This document shows positions 51,345-60,573 of a DNA stretch of 64,000 nucleotides, in pieces. Every line of letters starts with the position of its first letter. Position 1 is the first letter of the stretch. The position numbers and the translations under genes are program-made. Below the pieces are notes generated by a model that did not search any database, was not told where the DNA came from, and saw only the letters and a program-made list of their open reading frames with translations. Location: positions 2,976,001 through 3,040,000 of the forward strand of contig OZ260100.1 of assembly GCA_965284565.1 (NCBI GenBank). The letters are read 5' to 3'. Source of the DNA: BRH-c54 sp965284565. Its GTDB lineage: Bacteria; Bacteroidota; Bacteroidia; Flavobacteriales_E; Vicingaceae.

Positions 51345-52490
51345 ATGAAGATAATTTTATTTATTTTAGTCGTATTGTGTGCTACCGTTTCAAATGCACA
51401 AGTTCTTACACCCACTCCAATTAATTCTAAATTTCTAAATGAAGAAAGACCTTATCAAGTATATCTTCCTCCCTCATATTCAGATACTCTTCATGTCCAA
51501 AAGAAGTACCCTGTTCTCTTATTGTTAGATGGATATTATCACTTTTGGTATACGCTTAACACACTTTATTTCTTAAGTGGTAATGATATTATTCCCGAAT
51601 TTATCCTTGTAGCTTTACCTAATACGGATAGAACAAGAGACCTTACTCCCACACACTCTATCATGTATTATGATGGCACTGAAAATGAAGACCTTTTAAA
51701 AACAAGTGGTGGTGGCGAAAATTTCTTAAAATTTATCAACGAAGAGCTTATGCCAGAAATAGACAAAAACTACAATACAATGAAACTTAAAGTGTTTGTC
51801 GGACATTCTTTTGGTGGACTTACCGCAGCTCAATCATTTCTTTCAAATAACTCACCATTTAATGCCTACATTTCTATGGATCCTTCAATGTGGTGGGATA
51901 ATGACTTATGTACAAAACAATTAAAGTCGGTTAAAACACTCTCCAACACTAAATCATGGTACATGTCTGGAGCAAATAATAATGAATTTAAAGCTGACAC
52001 CACCAATACAAGAAAAGCTCAAGAACGTTTTTATAAATTATTGCAAGAGCAACCAAATGCTGTACGAACTAAATTCCAAATCTATGAAGATGAAAACCAT
52101 CAATCAGTAACATTAAAATCTTTGTATGATGGTATTCGTTTTATTTTTAAAAGTTATAGGTTAACAACTGCAATAAAAGAGGATGTAACATTATTTAAAG
52201 CTCATTTTAAACAACTTAGTGAAGAATGGGATGAAGAGTTTAAACCTTCTCAAGATCTTATTAATACTATTGCTTATTATCATTTTAGGCATGATAAACT
52301 TGACATTGCTTTCGCTTTTTTTAAATTAAATACCGAACTCTATCCAAAAGCTTTTGATGTATATGATAGTATTGCTGAATGTTACCGAAAAATGGGAAAC
52401 AAGAAATTAGCAATACAAAACTATAAGAAATCTATAGAACTAAACCCTAACAACCAAAATGCAGTTGAAATGCTGAAAGAAATTAAATGA
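51345..52490 (+). CDS. Secreted alpha/beta-hydrolase esterase with TPR tail
   Basis: 381 residues with signal peptide MKIILFILVVLCATVSNAQ. The esterase-D/Fes-type hydrolase domain (about 25-275) has RPYQVYLPPSYSDT..KYPVLLLLDG, the nucleophile elbow GHSFGG with S155, an acid in the DPSMWWDN region or later, and a probable catalytic His in EDENHQSVTLKSLYDG. The C-terminal about 80 residues are TPR helices (DVYDSIAECYRKMGNKKLAIQNYKKSIELNPNN). Family members hydrolyse esters such as ferric enterobactin or S-formylglutathione; the substrate here is not known. It lies just right of the cassette-like units. Confidence 0.85.
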   Translation: MKIILFILVVLCATVSNAQVLTPTPINSKFLNEERPYQVYLPPSYSDTLHVQKKYPVLLLLDGYYHFWYTLNTLYFLSGNDIIPEFILVALPNTDRTRDLTPTHSIMYYDGTENEDLLKTSGGGENFLKFINEELMPEIDKNYNTMKLKVFVGHSFGGLTAAQSFLSNNSPFNAYISMDPSMWWDNDLCTKQLKSVKTLSNTKSWYMSGANNNEFKADTTNTRKAQERFYKLLQEQPNAVRTKFQIYEDENHQSVTLKSLYDGIRFIFKSYRLTTAIKEDVTLFKAHFKQLSEEWDEEFKPSQDLINTIAYYHFRHDKLDIAFAFFKLNTELYPKAFDVYDSIAECYRKMGNKKLAIQNYKKSIELNPNNQNAVEMLKEIK

Positions 52491-52568
52491 CAGTATAAGT
52501 TGGTAGTTGAAAACAATTTACCAACAATCATCTCTATGACGGTAAAAGATAGGCTTTGTGCTTTGGAA

Positions 52569-52588
52569 AAGTCCCCTTCGGGGGACTT
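52569..52588 (-). terminator. Terminator hairpin with TTCG loop
   Basis: AAGTCCCC (52569-52576) and GGGGACTT (52581-52588) form a perfect 8-bp stem closing a TTCG tetraloop. On the minus strand the stem runs into TTTTCC, so it more likely ends the polysaccharide operon at 52600; it may also serve the esterase gene from the other side. Confidence 0.75.
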
Positions 52589-52599
52589 AGTTAGATGCT

Positions 52600-54480
52600 T
52601 TACTTATCCAACTCTTCGTAAACAGAGTTTTTACTTTTAAACTCTGGCACTAACACCTTCATTTGAGTTACAATTTGGAAATTGTTTTGGCTATTAAAGC
52701 TACTTATCAGTTGGTTAATTTTAGTATCTACTTCCTGGAAATCATATTTCTTAACCTTCGCTATCATAATTTGATTATGGTGGGTAGCAATTGTATTTTC
52801 TTCGTTTGCCAGTAATTCTTCATACAACTTCTCGCCAGGACGAAGTCCTGTGTAGGTAATCTTAATGTCTTTATCTAAGGTTAATCCTGATAATTTTATC
52901 ATTTTTTTAGCTAAATCGAGTATTTTAACCGATTCGCCCATATCAAAAATATAAATCTCCCCTCCTTCTCCTGATGTTCCTGCTTCTAGCACCAACTGAC
53001 AAGCTTCAGGAATAGTCATAAAAAAACGAGTAATATCTGGGTGTGTAATGGTGATTGGCCCGCCACTTTCAATCTGTTTTCTAAATCTTGGAATTACCGA
53101 ACCATTAGAACCTAATACATTGCCAAAACGAGTCGTAATAAATTTAGTATTAGAAGTAGTACTCAGCGATTGAATGTATATTTCCGCAATTCTCTTACTC
53201 GCTCCCATTACATTGGTTGGATTTACTGCTTTGTCTGTAGAAACCATCACAAATCGCTCTATATTATACTGTACGGCTAAGTCTGCAATCACTTTTGTTC
53301 CCAACACATTGGTAAAAATTGATTCCGATGGATTATTCTCCATCATAGGAACATGTTTGTAAGCTGCAGCATGAAAAACATAGTTAGGCTGAAAAGTCTT
53401 AAAAAGATTTTCCATTCTTTCTTTGTTTTTAATGTCTCCAATCACAATTTCATAAGGAACACTATTAGGATTATCACTCAGCTCCAATTCCATATCATAT
53501 AAGGGAGATTCAGCTTGGTCGAGCAAAATAATTTTTTTGGGACTAAAATGAACAATTTGTCTTACCATTTCGCTACCTATACTTCCTGCTGCTCCGGTAA
53601 CTAATATCACTTTATCAGATAATTGTTGTTTAATATTGTCTTCACTCAGTTTAATGGGTTCTCTCTCCAACAGTTCTTCAATCTGAATTTTTTTAATTTG
53701 CTTAAAGCTTAATTCTCCGTTAATCCAGTTAGAGACAGGCGGAACGTTTAATATCTTAGTATCGTACTTTAAGCAAATATCTATCAGCATCTTTTTTCTG
53801 GCACTAGACAGCTGCTGAACAGAAATAATCAAATGAGCAACATCTTCTTTACTCAATAAATCTTCTAATTTATTTAATCCTAAAATTTTTACGCCTTCTA
53901 AAATCTTACCTTCTTTTTTGGCGTCTTCATCAATAAATGCCAATACTTTGTATTTCAACCCAGCATCTTTATCTAAAGTCCTTTTGGTAATAATGCCAGA
54001 CTCTCCTGCCCCGAAAATAATAACATTACTTTTCTCTCTGTAGGGATTCATTATTTCTGTGTAAATAGATTTAAACAACACCCTTAGCGTTATCATTAAA
54101 AACAGGGTTGCCATATAATCTATAATAATAATAGAAAATGGTATTGGAAAGCTTTTATTGATACCATAATAAAAAATAAGGTTTACTACAACAAAAACTA
54201 AACTACCAATGGTAAGTGTTACAAATATGTGTTGAGAATCTTTAGAACTAGTATGTTTTACAATGCCCTTGTAGGTTCCTGTAATTAAAAAACTGATTAA
54301 TCTGACGCCTAAAATCACACTAAAAACAAAAGGAAATCCTTTTATTTCTACTTCTGGAATGTTGAAGTTGAAACGAACCAAATAAGCAATGATGATAGCA
54401 AAAAAGCAAATTACCATATCAATGGTAAGCACCATCCATCGGGGAAAGTTATTTTGAAATATGTATTTAATCCAACTCAT
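52600..54480 (-). CDS. FlaA1/WbpM-type nucleoside-diphosphate-sugar epimerase/dehydratase
   Basis: 626 residues. Four membrane helices in the first about 135 residues, then a CoA-binding-like Rossmann region (NVIIFGAGESGIITKR), then the catalytic SDR domain starting at VILVTGAAGSIGSEMVRQ (about 295). VFHAAAYKHVPMMENNP and STDKAVNPTNVMGASKR are the WbpM/CapD signatures, with Met replacing the usual catalytic Tyr as in WbpM. It is expected to be a UDP-GlcNAc 4,6-dehydratase making a deoxysugar for surface glycan. It lies last in the minus-strand glycan operon. Confidence 0.92.
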   Translation of the reverse strand: MSWIKYIFQNNFPRWMVLTIDMVICFFAIIIAYLVRFNFNIPEVEIKGFPFVFSVILGVRLISFLITGTYKGIVKHTSSKDSQHIFVTLTIGSLVFVVVNLIFYYGINKSFPIPFSIIIIDYMATLFLMITLRVLFKSIYTEIMNPYREKSNVIIFGAGESGIITKRTLDKDAGLKYKVLAFIDEDAKKEGKILEGVKILGLNKLEDLLSKEDVAHLIISVQQLSSARKKMLIDICLKYDTKILNVPPVSNWINGELSFKQIKKIQIEELLEREPIKLSEDNIKQQLSDKVILVTGAAGSIGSEMVRQIVHFSPKKIILLDQAESPLYDMELELSDNPNSVPYEIVIGDIKNKERMENLFKTFQPNYVFHAAAYKHVPMMENNPSESIFTNVLGTKVIADLAVQYNIERFVMVSTDKAVNPTNVMGASKRIAEIYIQSLSTTSNTKFITTRFGNVLGSNGSVIPRFRKQIESGGPITITHPDITRFFMTIPEACQLVLEAGTSGEGGEIYIFDMGESVKILDLAKKMIKLSGLTLDKDIKITYTGLRPGEKLYEELLANEENTIATHHNQIMIAKVKKYDFQEVDTKINQLISSFNSQNNFQIVTQMKVLVPEFKSKNSVYEELDK

Positions 54481-54552
54481 TAATTTAAAACTGAAAATTA
54501 TAAAAATTCTCCAACTGAAACTGGCTTCACTTAAAATTAATATTCACAATTA

Positions 54553-55140
54553 CTAACTAATAATTTTAGCAATGGTTTTGAATATTATTTTGATGTCGGT
54601 AATAACACTTTTTTCTTCAATATATTTTAAGTTAAGCTTTAATTTATTGGGCATAACTTCTTCTATATAGGTCTTTTCTGGATTTTCTGAATCCCCCAAC
54701 ACTTCATTTTCATTAATGTATGCTATACTTGCATAATCGGTAATTCCAGGTTGTACTGAAAGCACTTTTTGTTGTTCCTCATTGTATAAATCAACATACT
54801 TTCTAACTTCAGGACGAGGACCGACCAAGCTCATATCTCCAATAAAAACATTTATTAACTGCGGCAATTCGTCAATTTTATATTTTCTGATAAAATAACC
54901 GGGCTTGGTAATTCTACTATCATTTCCACCAACAGTAAGCAAACCTTTTTTATCAGAGCCAACAGCCATAGACCTAAATTTAAACACCTTAAAATCTTTT
55001 CCGTCTTTTCCTACTCTGGTTTGTTTATAAAACACACCACCTTTAGAATCTATAGCAATGATGATTCCGATAATTAAAAACAATGGAAATAACAGGATTA
55101 ATCCAATCAATGAAAAAAATATATCCATCAACCTCTTCAT
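54553..55140 (-). CDS. Undecaprenyl-phosphate sugar-phosphate transferase
   Basis: 195 residues, the compact PglC-like form. An N-terminal re-entrant membrane helix (MKRLMDIFFSLIGLILLFPLFLIIG) precedes the catalytic core FYKQTRVGKDGKDFKVFKFRSM, KYKIDELPQLINVFIGDMSLVGPRPE, the signatures of the bacterial sugar transferase family. It transfers the first sugar phosphate to undecaprenyl phosphate, initiating O-antigen or capsule repeat assembly. Its start overlaps the DegT stop in a TAATG, showing translational coupling. Confidence 0.93.
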   Translation of the reverse strand: MKRLMDIFFSLIGLILLFPLFLIIGIIIAIDSKGGVFYKQTRVGKDGKDFKVFKFRSMAVGSDKKGLLTVGGNDSRITKPGYFIRKYKIDELPQLINVFIGDMSLVGPRPEVRKYVDLYNEEQQKVLSVQPGITDYASIAYINENEVLGDSENPEKTYIEEVMPNKLKLNLKYIEEKSVITDIKIIFKTIAKIIS

Positions 55141-56354
55141 TACCCAATAATTTGGTTTACGGCATTAACTACTGCTCTTATAACGGTTTGAATCTGCTCA
55201 TCTGTTAAGTCATAAAATACAGGTAAGGAGATTTCTCTAGAGAAGTTATCAAGTGTTGTAGGATAATTTTTAATGTCATATCCTAAATTAACATAAAAAC
55301 TCATAGCAGGCACAGGAATAAAGTGAACATTTACAGATACATCTTGATTAAAAATTTCTTGAATAATAGCATCTCGCTGCTGTTCAGTAATGTTTTTTAT
55401 CCTTAATGGAAAAAGATGGTAAGAAGTTTCTTTTTGTTGTGTTTCATCACTAAAAATGGGTAGTTCTGCCCAGTTGTAAGTTTCTAAAGCTTTGGTATAT
55501 TCGTTAATGATATATTTTCTTTTAGGTAAGGTTTCACTATCATATCTTGCCAACTCCACCTGACCAATAGCTGCCATAATATCTGTCATGTTGCATTTAT
55601 ACCCAGCTTCCACTATATCATAACGCCAATTGCCTTTTTGTGTTTTTGCTAATGCATCTTTATTTTGTCCGTGCAAGGTTTTCACACATAAAGTTTGATA
55701 AATCTCATCATTATTAAAAGGTTCAGGTAAATTAAGTGCTACCGCTCCACCTTCGCCAGTAGTTAGGTTTTTTACTGCATGAAAAGAAAATACTGAGACA
55801 TCAGTTAAAGCCCCCGTCTTTTTACCTCTGTAGGTTGCTCCAAAAGAATGAGCAGCATCGGATAGGACTAAAATTCTTCCAAGTTTTTTTTGTTCACCTG
55901 TAGTAGCAACAAATGTATTTTTGTGTTTGTTTACTAAAGCATTAATCACATCAAAATCGCAAGGTAATCCACCAAAATCTACTGGCATAATTACTTTTGT
56001 TTTTGAGGTAATGGCTTTTTCAATTGCTGCGACATTAATATTGAAATCTGAAGCATTTACATCTACAAAAACAGGTATAGCTCCACAGTGCATTACCACA
56101 TTAGCCGTAGCTGAATAAGTATAGGCGGGCAAAATAACTTCATCACCTTCTTTAACGCCAAACCAACGCAAAATAATTTCTAATCCTGCTGTAGCACTGT
56201 TTAAGCAAAGTGTATTTTTATTACCACAATAAGCTGTAATCTCTTTTTCAAAAGCTTTAGTTCTTGGTCCTGTAGTAATCCAACCCGATTGAAGTACCTT
56301 AGTTACTTCGTCTATTACTTGCTGATTAATATGTGGTGGTGAAAATGGAATCAT
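55140..56354 (-). CDS. DegT/DnrJ/EryC1/StrS family sugar aminotransferase
   Basis: 404 residues. PLP-dependent aminotransferase of the sugar-modifying group: VLQSGWITTGPRTKAFEKEI at the start, ILVLSDAAHSFGATYRGK, and the PLP lysine in VFSFHAVKNLTTGEGGAV. Together with the FlaA1/WbpM-type dehydratase and the PglC-like transferase downstream, it fits synthesis of a 4-amino-4,6-dideoxy (bacillosamine-type) sugar that primes the repeat unit; this pathway is inferred from the gene set. An acetyltransferase for the next step is not seen in the window. Confidence 0.92.
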   Translation of the reverse strand: MIPFSPPHINQQVIDEVTKVLQSGWITTGPRTKAFEKEITAYCGNKNTLCLNSATAGLEIILRWFGVKEGDEVILPAYTYSATANVVMHCGAIPVFVDVNASDFNINVAAIEKAITSKTKVIMPVDFGGLPCDFDVINALVNKHKNTFVATTGEQKKLGRILVLSDAAHSFGATYRGKKTGALTDVSVFSFHAVKNLTTGEGGAVALNLPEPFNNDEIYQTLCVKTLHGQNKDALAKTQKGNWRYDIVEAGYKCNMTDIMAAIGQVELARYDSETLPKRKYIINEYTKALETYNWAELPIFSDETQQKETSYHLFPLRIKNITEQQRDAIIQEIFNQDVSVNVHFIPVPAMSFYVNLGYDIKNYPTTLDNFSREISLPVFYDLTDEQIQTVIRAVVNAVNQIIG

Positions 56355-56384
56355 ATTTTTTTATTGATTGTTATTCTTTTGTTT

Positions 56385-57452
56385 CTAATTTATTAATTCT
56401 TGTATAATATTCTCACAAGCTTTTCCTTTCCCATATAAATCTATAGTGAAATCTGCTTTTTGCCCTAACATTTGTTCTACTCCTGCTATTATTTTTTTGG
56501 TATCACTTCCAACAAGCACATTCACTTTGTTTTCAACCAACTCTACCCACTCTGTCTGCTCTCGCATGGTAACACAGTTTTTCTTAAAGAAGAAAGCTTC
56601 TTTTTGCAATCCACCACTGTCCGTCATTACTAAGGCACATTTTTTCAGTAACTCTATCATATCAAAATATCCAACAGGATCTATGGTATCGAATTCCATT
56701 TTCAGTCCTAAATCAGCAATTTTGCCTTTTGTTCTGGGATGAAGTGGTAATACCACAGGAATTGTTTTATTAATGGTATTTAACGCATCTATTATTCCTG
56801 TTAAATTCACTTTATTGTCCGTATTTTCAGCTCTGTGAAGCGTACATAAAATAAATTTGTCGTGCGTTATTGTATTGGCTACAGTAGCTTTTTCAGCAGA
56901 AGTAAGAGAATAATACTCGGCTGCATCTTGCATTACATCACCACTTTTAATGATTTTTGTATCAATATTTTCATATCCTTCTTTCAATAGGTTATCAACT
57001 GCTGTTTGTGTCGGACAAAATAAATAATCAGAAATTCTATCGGTTAAAATTCTATTGACTTCTTCTGGCATATCTATATTAAAACTTCTTAGACCTGCTT
57101 CAACATGAGCTACTTTTATATGTAATTTTTTAGCAGCTAACGCTCCAGCTATTGTAGAATTTGTATCTCCATAAACCAACAGCAAATCAGGTTTCTCTTC
57201 TAATAATATCTTTTCAATTTGTTCTAACATTCTACCCGTCATAGCTCCATGTCCAACACTATTAATATTGAGGTTGTACTTTGGTTTAGGAATTTCCATT
57301 TCTCTAAAAAATACTTCACTCATGTTATCGTCAAAATGCTGACCTGTATGCACAATAATTTCTTCAATTTCTGGATGTTTCTCTATTGCTCTGCTTAAAG
57401 CAGCAGCTTTTACAAATTGAGGCCTAGCTCCTACTATCGTTATAATTTTCAT
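56385..57452 (-). CDS. wecB: UDP-N-acetylglucosamine 2-epimerase (non-hydrolysing)
   Basis: 355 residues. Signatures GARPQFVKAAALSRAI, EIIVHTGQHFDDNMSEVFF, LLVYGDTNSTIAGALAAKKL, VAHVEAGLRSFN, PEEVNRILTD and HPRTKGK identify WecB, which interconverts UDP-GlcNAc and UDP-ManNAc in the cytoplasm for surface polysaccharides. The usual partner WecC (ManNAc dehydrogenase) is not in the window. It lies 30 bp upstream of the DegT gene. Confidence 0.96.
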   Translation of the reverse strand: MKIITIVGARPQFVKAAALSRAIEKHPEIEEIIVHTGQHFDDNMSEVFFREMEIPKPKYNLNINSVGHGAMTGRMLEQIEKILLEEKPDLLLVYGDTNSTIAGALAAKKLHIKVAHVEAGLRSFNIDMPEEVNRILTDRISDYLFCPTQTAVDNLLKEGYENIDTKIIKSGDVMQDAAEYYSLTSAEKATVANTITHDKFILCTLHRAENTDNKVNLTGIIDALNTINKTIPVVLPLHPRTKGKIADLGLKMEFDTIDPVGYFDMIELLKKCALVMTDSGGLQKEAFFFKKNCVTMREQTEWVELVENKVNVLVGSDTKKIIAGVEQMLGQKADFTIDLYGKGKACENIIQELIN

Positions 57453-57460
57453 TTAGTTAT

Positions 57461-58657
57461 TTAATTTTTATTTTGCACAAATGTAATATAAAGCATGGTA
57501 TTAAAAAATGCAAAAAACACTACACCTGCTAATGTTTCTAACATCGCTTCTGTTAAAAAGTTAATAATAATTAGTCCTAAAAATACTATATAAATAGGTT
57601 GTTTATTTTTGATAGAATAATAAAGCGGCATAACCAACATTGCTACTAAAACCAACAAGCCTAAAAATCCGGTTGCTAACGCTATTTGCAAAAACTGATT
57701 GTGAGCATTTAGTTCTTTTTCTGCGGCATAATCTAATCCTGAATTCATATAATGCTCCACCAACACATCTTTTACATCTCCTGTGCCTACTCCAAATGGA
57801 TGTTGAGCTAAAATTTTTACGCTTGTTTTCCAAATTTCTGTTCTAATGGATGATGTTGAGTTTAACTCTGTACTTTCATTAAAAACAGCACTAAACATTT
57901 CGTTAAATCTATTATTTACTTCCGGAAAAACTTTATAACCTGTAAACAACAATGTGGAAATTAAAACCAACACAATAGTTCCTTTTAAATACAACTTGTT
58001 CTTGATTATTAAATATCCTATAAAAGCAAAGTGAATAAGTAAAATTGAAATTATTCCTGTTTTAGAGACTAGAAAAAATATCATTATTGAGAACAGCCCT
58101 AATAAAAACAAGTCTTTTAAAGGAAATTTAACTGCACTATTCTGCTTAATGTTTCGAATGTAAATTAATGCTGAGGAAAAACATAAGAAAATTGCCATAT
58201 AACTGGAATGACCGTATAAAGCCAACTCTCCATAAAAAAATGAATTGATATTACTATATAGATAATATTGAATGGCTGCTGAAATTAAACTTAAAACACT
58301 AGCTACAAAACAACCATCTATAAAGGAGTTTAGTATTTTGTTGGCAATTTGACGAATGTCTATTTTGGAAATAAAAAATATTAATGGAAAGAATAACAAG
58401 GAAAGTTTTACTTCTAAATCGAACAAGCCGTATTTAAGGTTAGTAGAATAAATTAGCCCCACAACATAAGTTATATAAAGTATGGCTAATGCTAATATTC
58501 CTTTCTTTTCTTTGAACTTAAAACTTCCATTTATTAAGCTCGAAACAAATAATAAAATGATAATGGGCGGAATTAATTTACGCTCTAAGGGAATTATAAA
58601 TGCCAGTAGTAAAAACAAATAATAATTAGCCTTATATTTGACGGTATCAAAATTCAC
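57461..58657 (-). CDS. O-antigen ligase/polymerase-family membrane protein
   Basis: 398 residues from a GTG start, with 10-12 hydrophobic segments. The large periplasmic loop ends with the Wzy_C/WaaL-type segment IRTEIWKTSVKILAQHPFGVGTGDVKDV..HNQFLQIALATGFLGLLVLVAM, including the HNxFL motif. Members either polymerise O-repeat units or ligate them to lipid A core; sequence alone does not separate these. It is followed by wecB after 8 bp. Its start codon is only 5 bp from that of the divergent gene at 58663, so each promoter lies inside the other gene. Confidence 0.85.
   Translation of the reverse strand: MNFDTVKYKANYYLFLLLAFIIPLERKLIPPIIILLFVSSLINGSFKFKEKKGILALAILYITYVVGLIYSTNLKYGLFDLEVKLSLLFFPLIFFISKIDIRQIANKILNSFIDGCFVASVLSLISAAIQYYLYSNINSFFYGELALYGHSSYMAIFLCFSSALIYIRNIKQNSAVKFPLKDLFLLGLFSIMIFFLVSKTGIISILLIHFAFIGYLIIKNKLYLKGTIVLVLISTLLFTGYKVFPEVNNRFNEMFSAVFNESTELNSTSSIRTEIWKTSVKILAQHPFGVGTGDVKDVLVEHYMNSGLDYAAEKELNAHNQFLQIALATGFLGLLVLVAMLVMPLYYSIKNKQPIYIVFLGLIIINFLTEAMLETLAGVVFFAFFNTMLYITFVQNKN
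58633..58640 (+). promoter_or_regulatory. -7-like box for the plus-strand gene at 58663
   Basis: TATATTTG, an exact TAnnTTTG match, 22 bases before the ATG and within the first codons of the divergent gene. No clear TTG at the usual distance was found. Confidence 0.4.
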
Positions 58658-58662
58658 TGTTA

Positions 58663-59889
58663 ATGTTTAGCAATTTAAAAGCAACAAAGATAATTGTTTT
58701 AATAGGTTTATTATTAGTTATAATTTTTAAAATTAATTTTTCTGATTTACTATTAAACGAATGTTACACCAACCAACCATCTTACCATTCCGGAGATGAA
58801 GTTACACTTCACTATTCTTCGCAAAGAGTTTTTCCTTTTAATGTCAATATTCCTATAATTGATATTAATAAAAAAGAGGCTTTTTCTATTAATATCCCTT
58901 TTGGACAAGAAACAACTAATAAAAACGAAGTACTTACCGAAGGATTTCAATATACTACTAACCAAACATTTACTATTCCAGAAAATATAAAATCGGGCAT
59001 TTATTTTATTAACGGCAAACATCCGCTAATTATCAAAAATAAAACACCTCAATCTAAAATTTCTGTTGTTTATCCTTTTATGAACAACCTTATTTACCAG
59101 CCTTATCAACACCAAACTGTTTTTGATGTTAAAGCAGCAACCACCAGTTTTTTGAGAACTGTTTATGAAGATAACTACACCAAAGGATTAAAAAAATTGT
59201 TTACTGAAATAGATGCCAATTACATTACCGATACTGATTTAGAAGATAACACCAATTTTAATAATCAACAACTCCTTATTATTTATGGGAAAGCGACTTA
59301 TTTCACTCCCAAAATGAGACAAAACATAGATGATTTTGTTGAAAATGGAGGGAATTTATTGATTATGTCATCATATTATCAAAACAATATTTGTTGGTAC
59401 AACTCAAGTACTTCAAAAGTTACTTTAATTCATCCTAAAAGTGACGCTATACAAAGTTGGCAAAGCTATCTTACTCAACAAAATGATAGCATAACTACAT
59501 TTACACCTCTTGCTTATGGTTATGGTGGTTTTACCGATAAATCTAGCAATTTAATCATTAACCATGCTAATCACCCTATATTAAAAGGGGTGGCTAAAAT
59601 AAATGTAGAAACTTATTTAAACATGTCCTTACCAACTAATTGGGAAAATAGAAAACCAATAATTGATACTTCAAACATGAAAGTTGCTGATGCAAAAATT
59701 ATAGCTTATAACAAAGCTAAATACTACCAGAACAAAGGTGTTAAAGGTATTTTTATTTTTCAGCCAACTAAAACAAGCGGAAAAATCATAAGCTTGGTAA
59801 GTGAAGATTGGTGTTTGGAAAAAAATTATTCTAAAAACAAGAACATTCAGCTCGTTACCAAAAATGCTATTGATTTTTTAACGAAATAA
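58663..59889 (+). CDS. N,N-dimethylformamidase-large-subunit-like protein in glycan locus
   Basis: 408 residues with one N-terminal membrane helix (about 9-27) and an extracytoplasmic body. An early beta domain has CYTNQPSYHSGDEVTLHYSSQ and IPENIKSGIYFINGK, followed by KISVVYPFMNNLIYQPYQ..DVKAATTSFLRTVYEDNY and later LLIIYGKATYFTPKMRQNIDDFVENGGNLLIMSSYY. This resembles the N,N-dimethylformamidase beta C-terminal domain family, whose members occur in surface-polysaccharide clusters; the amidase activity need not apply. It is the only plus-strand gene within the locus and shares a 5-bp divergent start with an O-antigen ligase-type gene. Confidence 0.55.
   Translation: MFSNLKATKIIVLIGLLLVIIFKINFSDLLLNECYTNQPSYHSGDEVTLHYSSQRVFPFNVNIPIIDINKKEAFSINIPFGQETTNKNEVLTEGFQYTTNQTFTIPENIKSGIYFINGKHPLIIKNKTPQSKISVVYPFMNNLIYQPYQHQTVFDVKAATTSFLRTVYEDNYTKGLKKLFTEIDANYITDTDLEDNTNFNNQQLLIIYGKATYFTPKMRQNIDDFVENGGNLLIMSSYYQNNICWYNSSTSKVTLIHPKSDAIQSWQSYLTQQNDSITTFTPLAYGYGGFTDKSSNLIINHANHPILKGVAKINVETYLNMSLPTNWENRKPIIDTSNMKVADAKIIAYNKAKYYQNKGVKGIFIFQPTKTSGKIISLVSEDWCLEKNYSKNKNIQLVTKNAIDFLTK
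58685..58692 (-). promoter_or_regulatory. -7-like box for the minus-strand gene ending at 57461
   Basis: On the minus strand TATCTTTG, an exact TAnnTTTG match, 27 bases before the GTG start and inside the coding sequence of the divergent gene. Confidence 0.4.
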
Positions 59890-59896
59890 GAACCTC

Positions 59897-60571
59897 TTAT
59901 TTCTCTATTACAGCCACCACATGTGAACGTAAAAATGGAAACAATCCATTTAATACTCCATAAAGATTTCCTACCCTTCTTCCTATTGGCGGTGCTAAGG
60001 TTACTTTTTTGATGGTTATTTTTGATGCCTTAGCAAAAAGCTGTCTTATTTCTTGTTTACTAACTCCTTTTACATCTTTATTATTAGGATTGTCATAAAC
60101 AAAGTCGTACCACAAAATAATGCCGTTAGGTTTTACCAATTCCAACATTTTATTGGCAATTTGTTGCTTTAATGCTTTATCTAATATAGAGGTAAAAACG
60201 GTAGATTGAAAAACTACATCAAATTGCTCTGAAGAAGGAATGTCAAGTGCATTACCTGAATAAGCCTTAATATCAGGATAATTTTGTTTAAGCACTACAA
60301 CTCTATCTTCTAAAAGCTCATTAATTGTAATATTTTCTTTAGGAATTCCCAAATTCATAAAGCCATTCAAATTCAAGCCTTCCCCTGCTCCAATTTCCAA
60401 TAGTTTAACATCCTCTATTTTAGCAAATTTGTTAGTTAAAATATTGGCATATAGCAGCTCTCGTTCTTTAACAATATTTTTGCTATAGGTGTTTCCTTCA
60501 GCATATTTAGACTTAATCTCAGCAGTCTGTCTGGATTTGTACCTTTCTTTTATTTTGTCAATTTCATCCAT
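59897..60571 (-). CDS. Class I SAM-dependent methyltransferase of the glycan locus
   Basis: 224 residues. SAM motif I is KLLEIGAGEGLNLNGFMNLG, followed by FDVVFQSTVFTSILD and ANKMLELVKPNGIILWYDFVYDNPNNKDVKGV. The N-terminal 45 residues are helical and charged. It lies 2 bp downstream of a glycosyltransferase gene on the same strand, so methylation of a sugar residue or chain terminus is plausible, though not shown. It is convergent with the dimethylformamidase-like gene. Confidence 0.85.
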   Translation of the reverse strand: MDEIDKIKERYKSRQTAEIKSKYAEGNTYSKNIVKERELLYANILTNKFAKIEDVKLLEIGAGEGLNLNGFMNLGIPKENITINELLEDRVVVLKQNYPDIKAYSGNALDIPSSEQFDVVFQSTVFTSILDKALKQQIANKMLELVKPNGIILWYDFVYDNPNNKDVKGVSKQEIRQLFAKASKITIKKVTLAPPIGRRVGNLYGVLNGLFPFLRSHVVAVIEK

Positions 60572-60573
60572 GG

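Noticed and set aside
52569..52588. TTCG hairpin as part of another cassette-like site
   Set aside because: Perfect stem with tetraloop and a short T-run, no flanking RYYYAAC/GTTRRRY heptamers; a terminator explains it.
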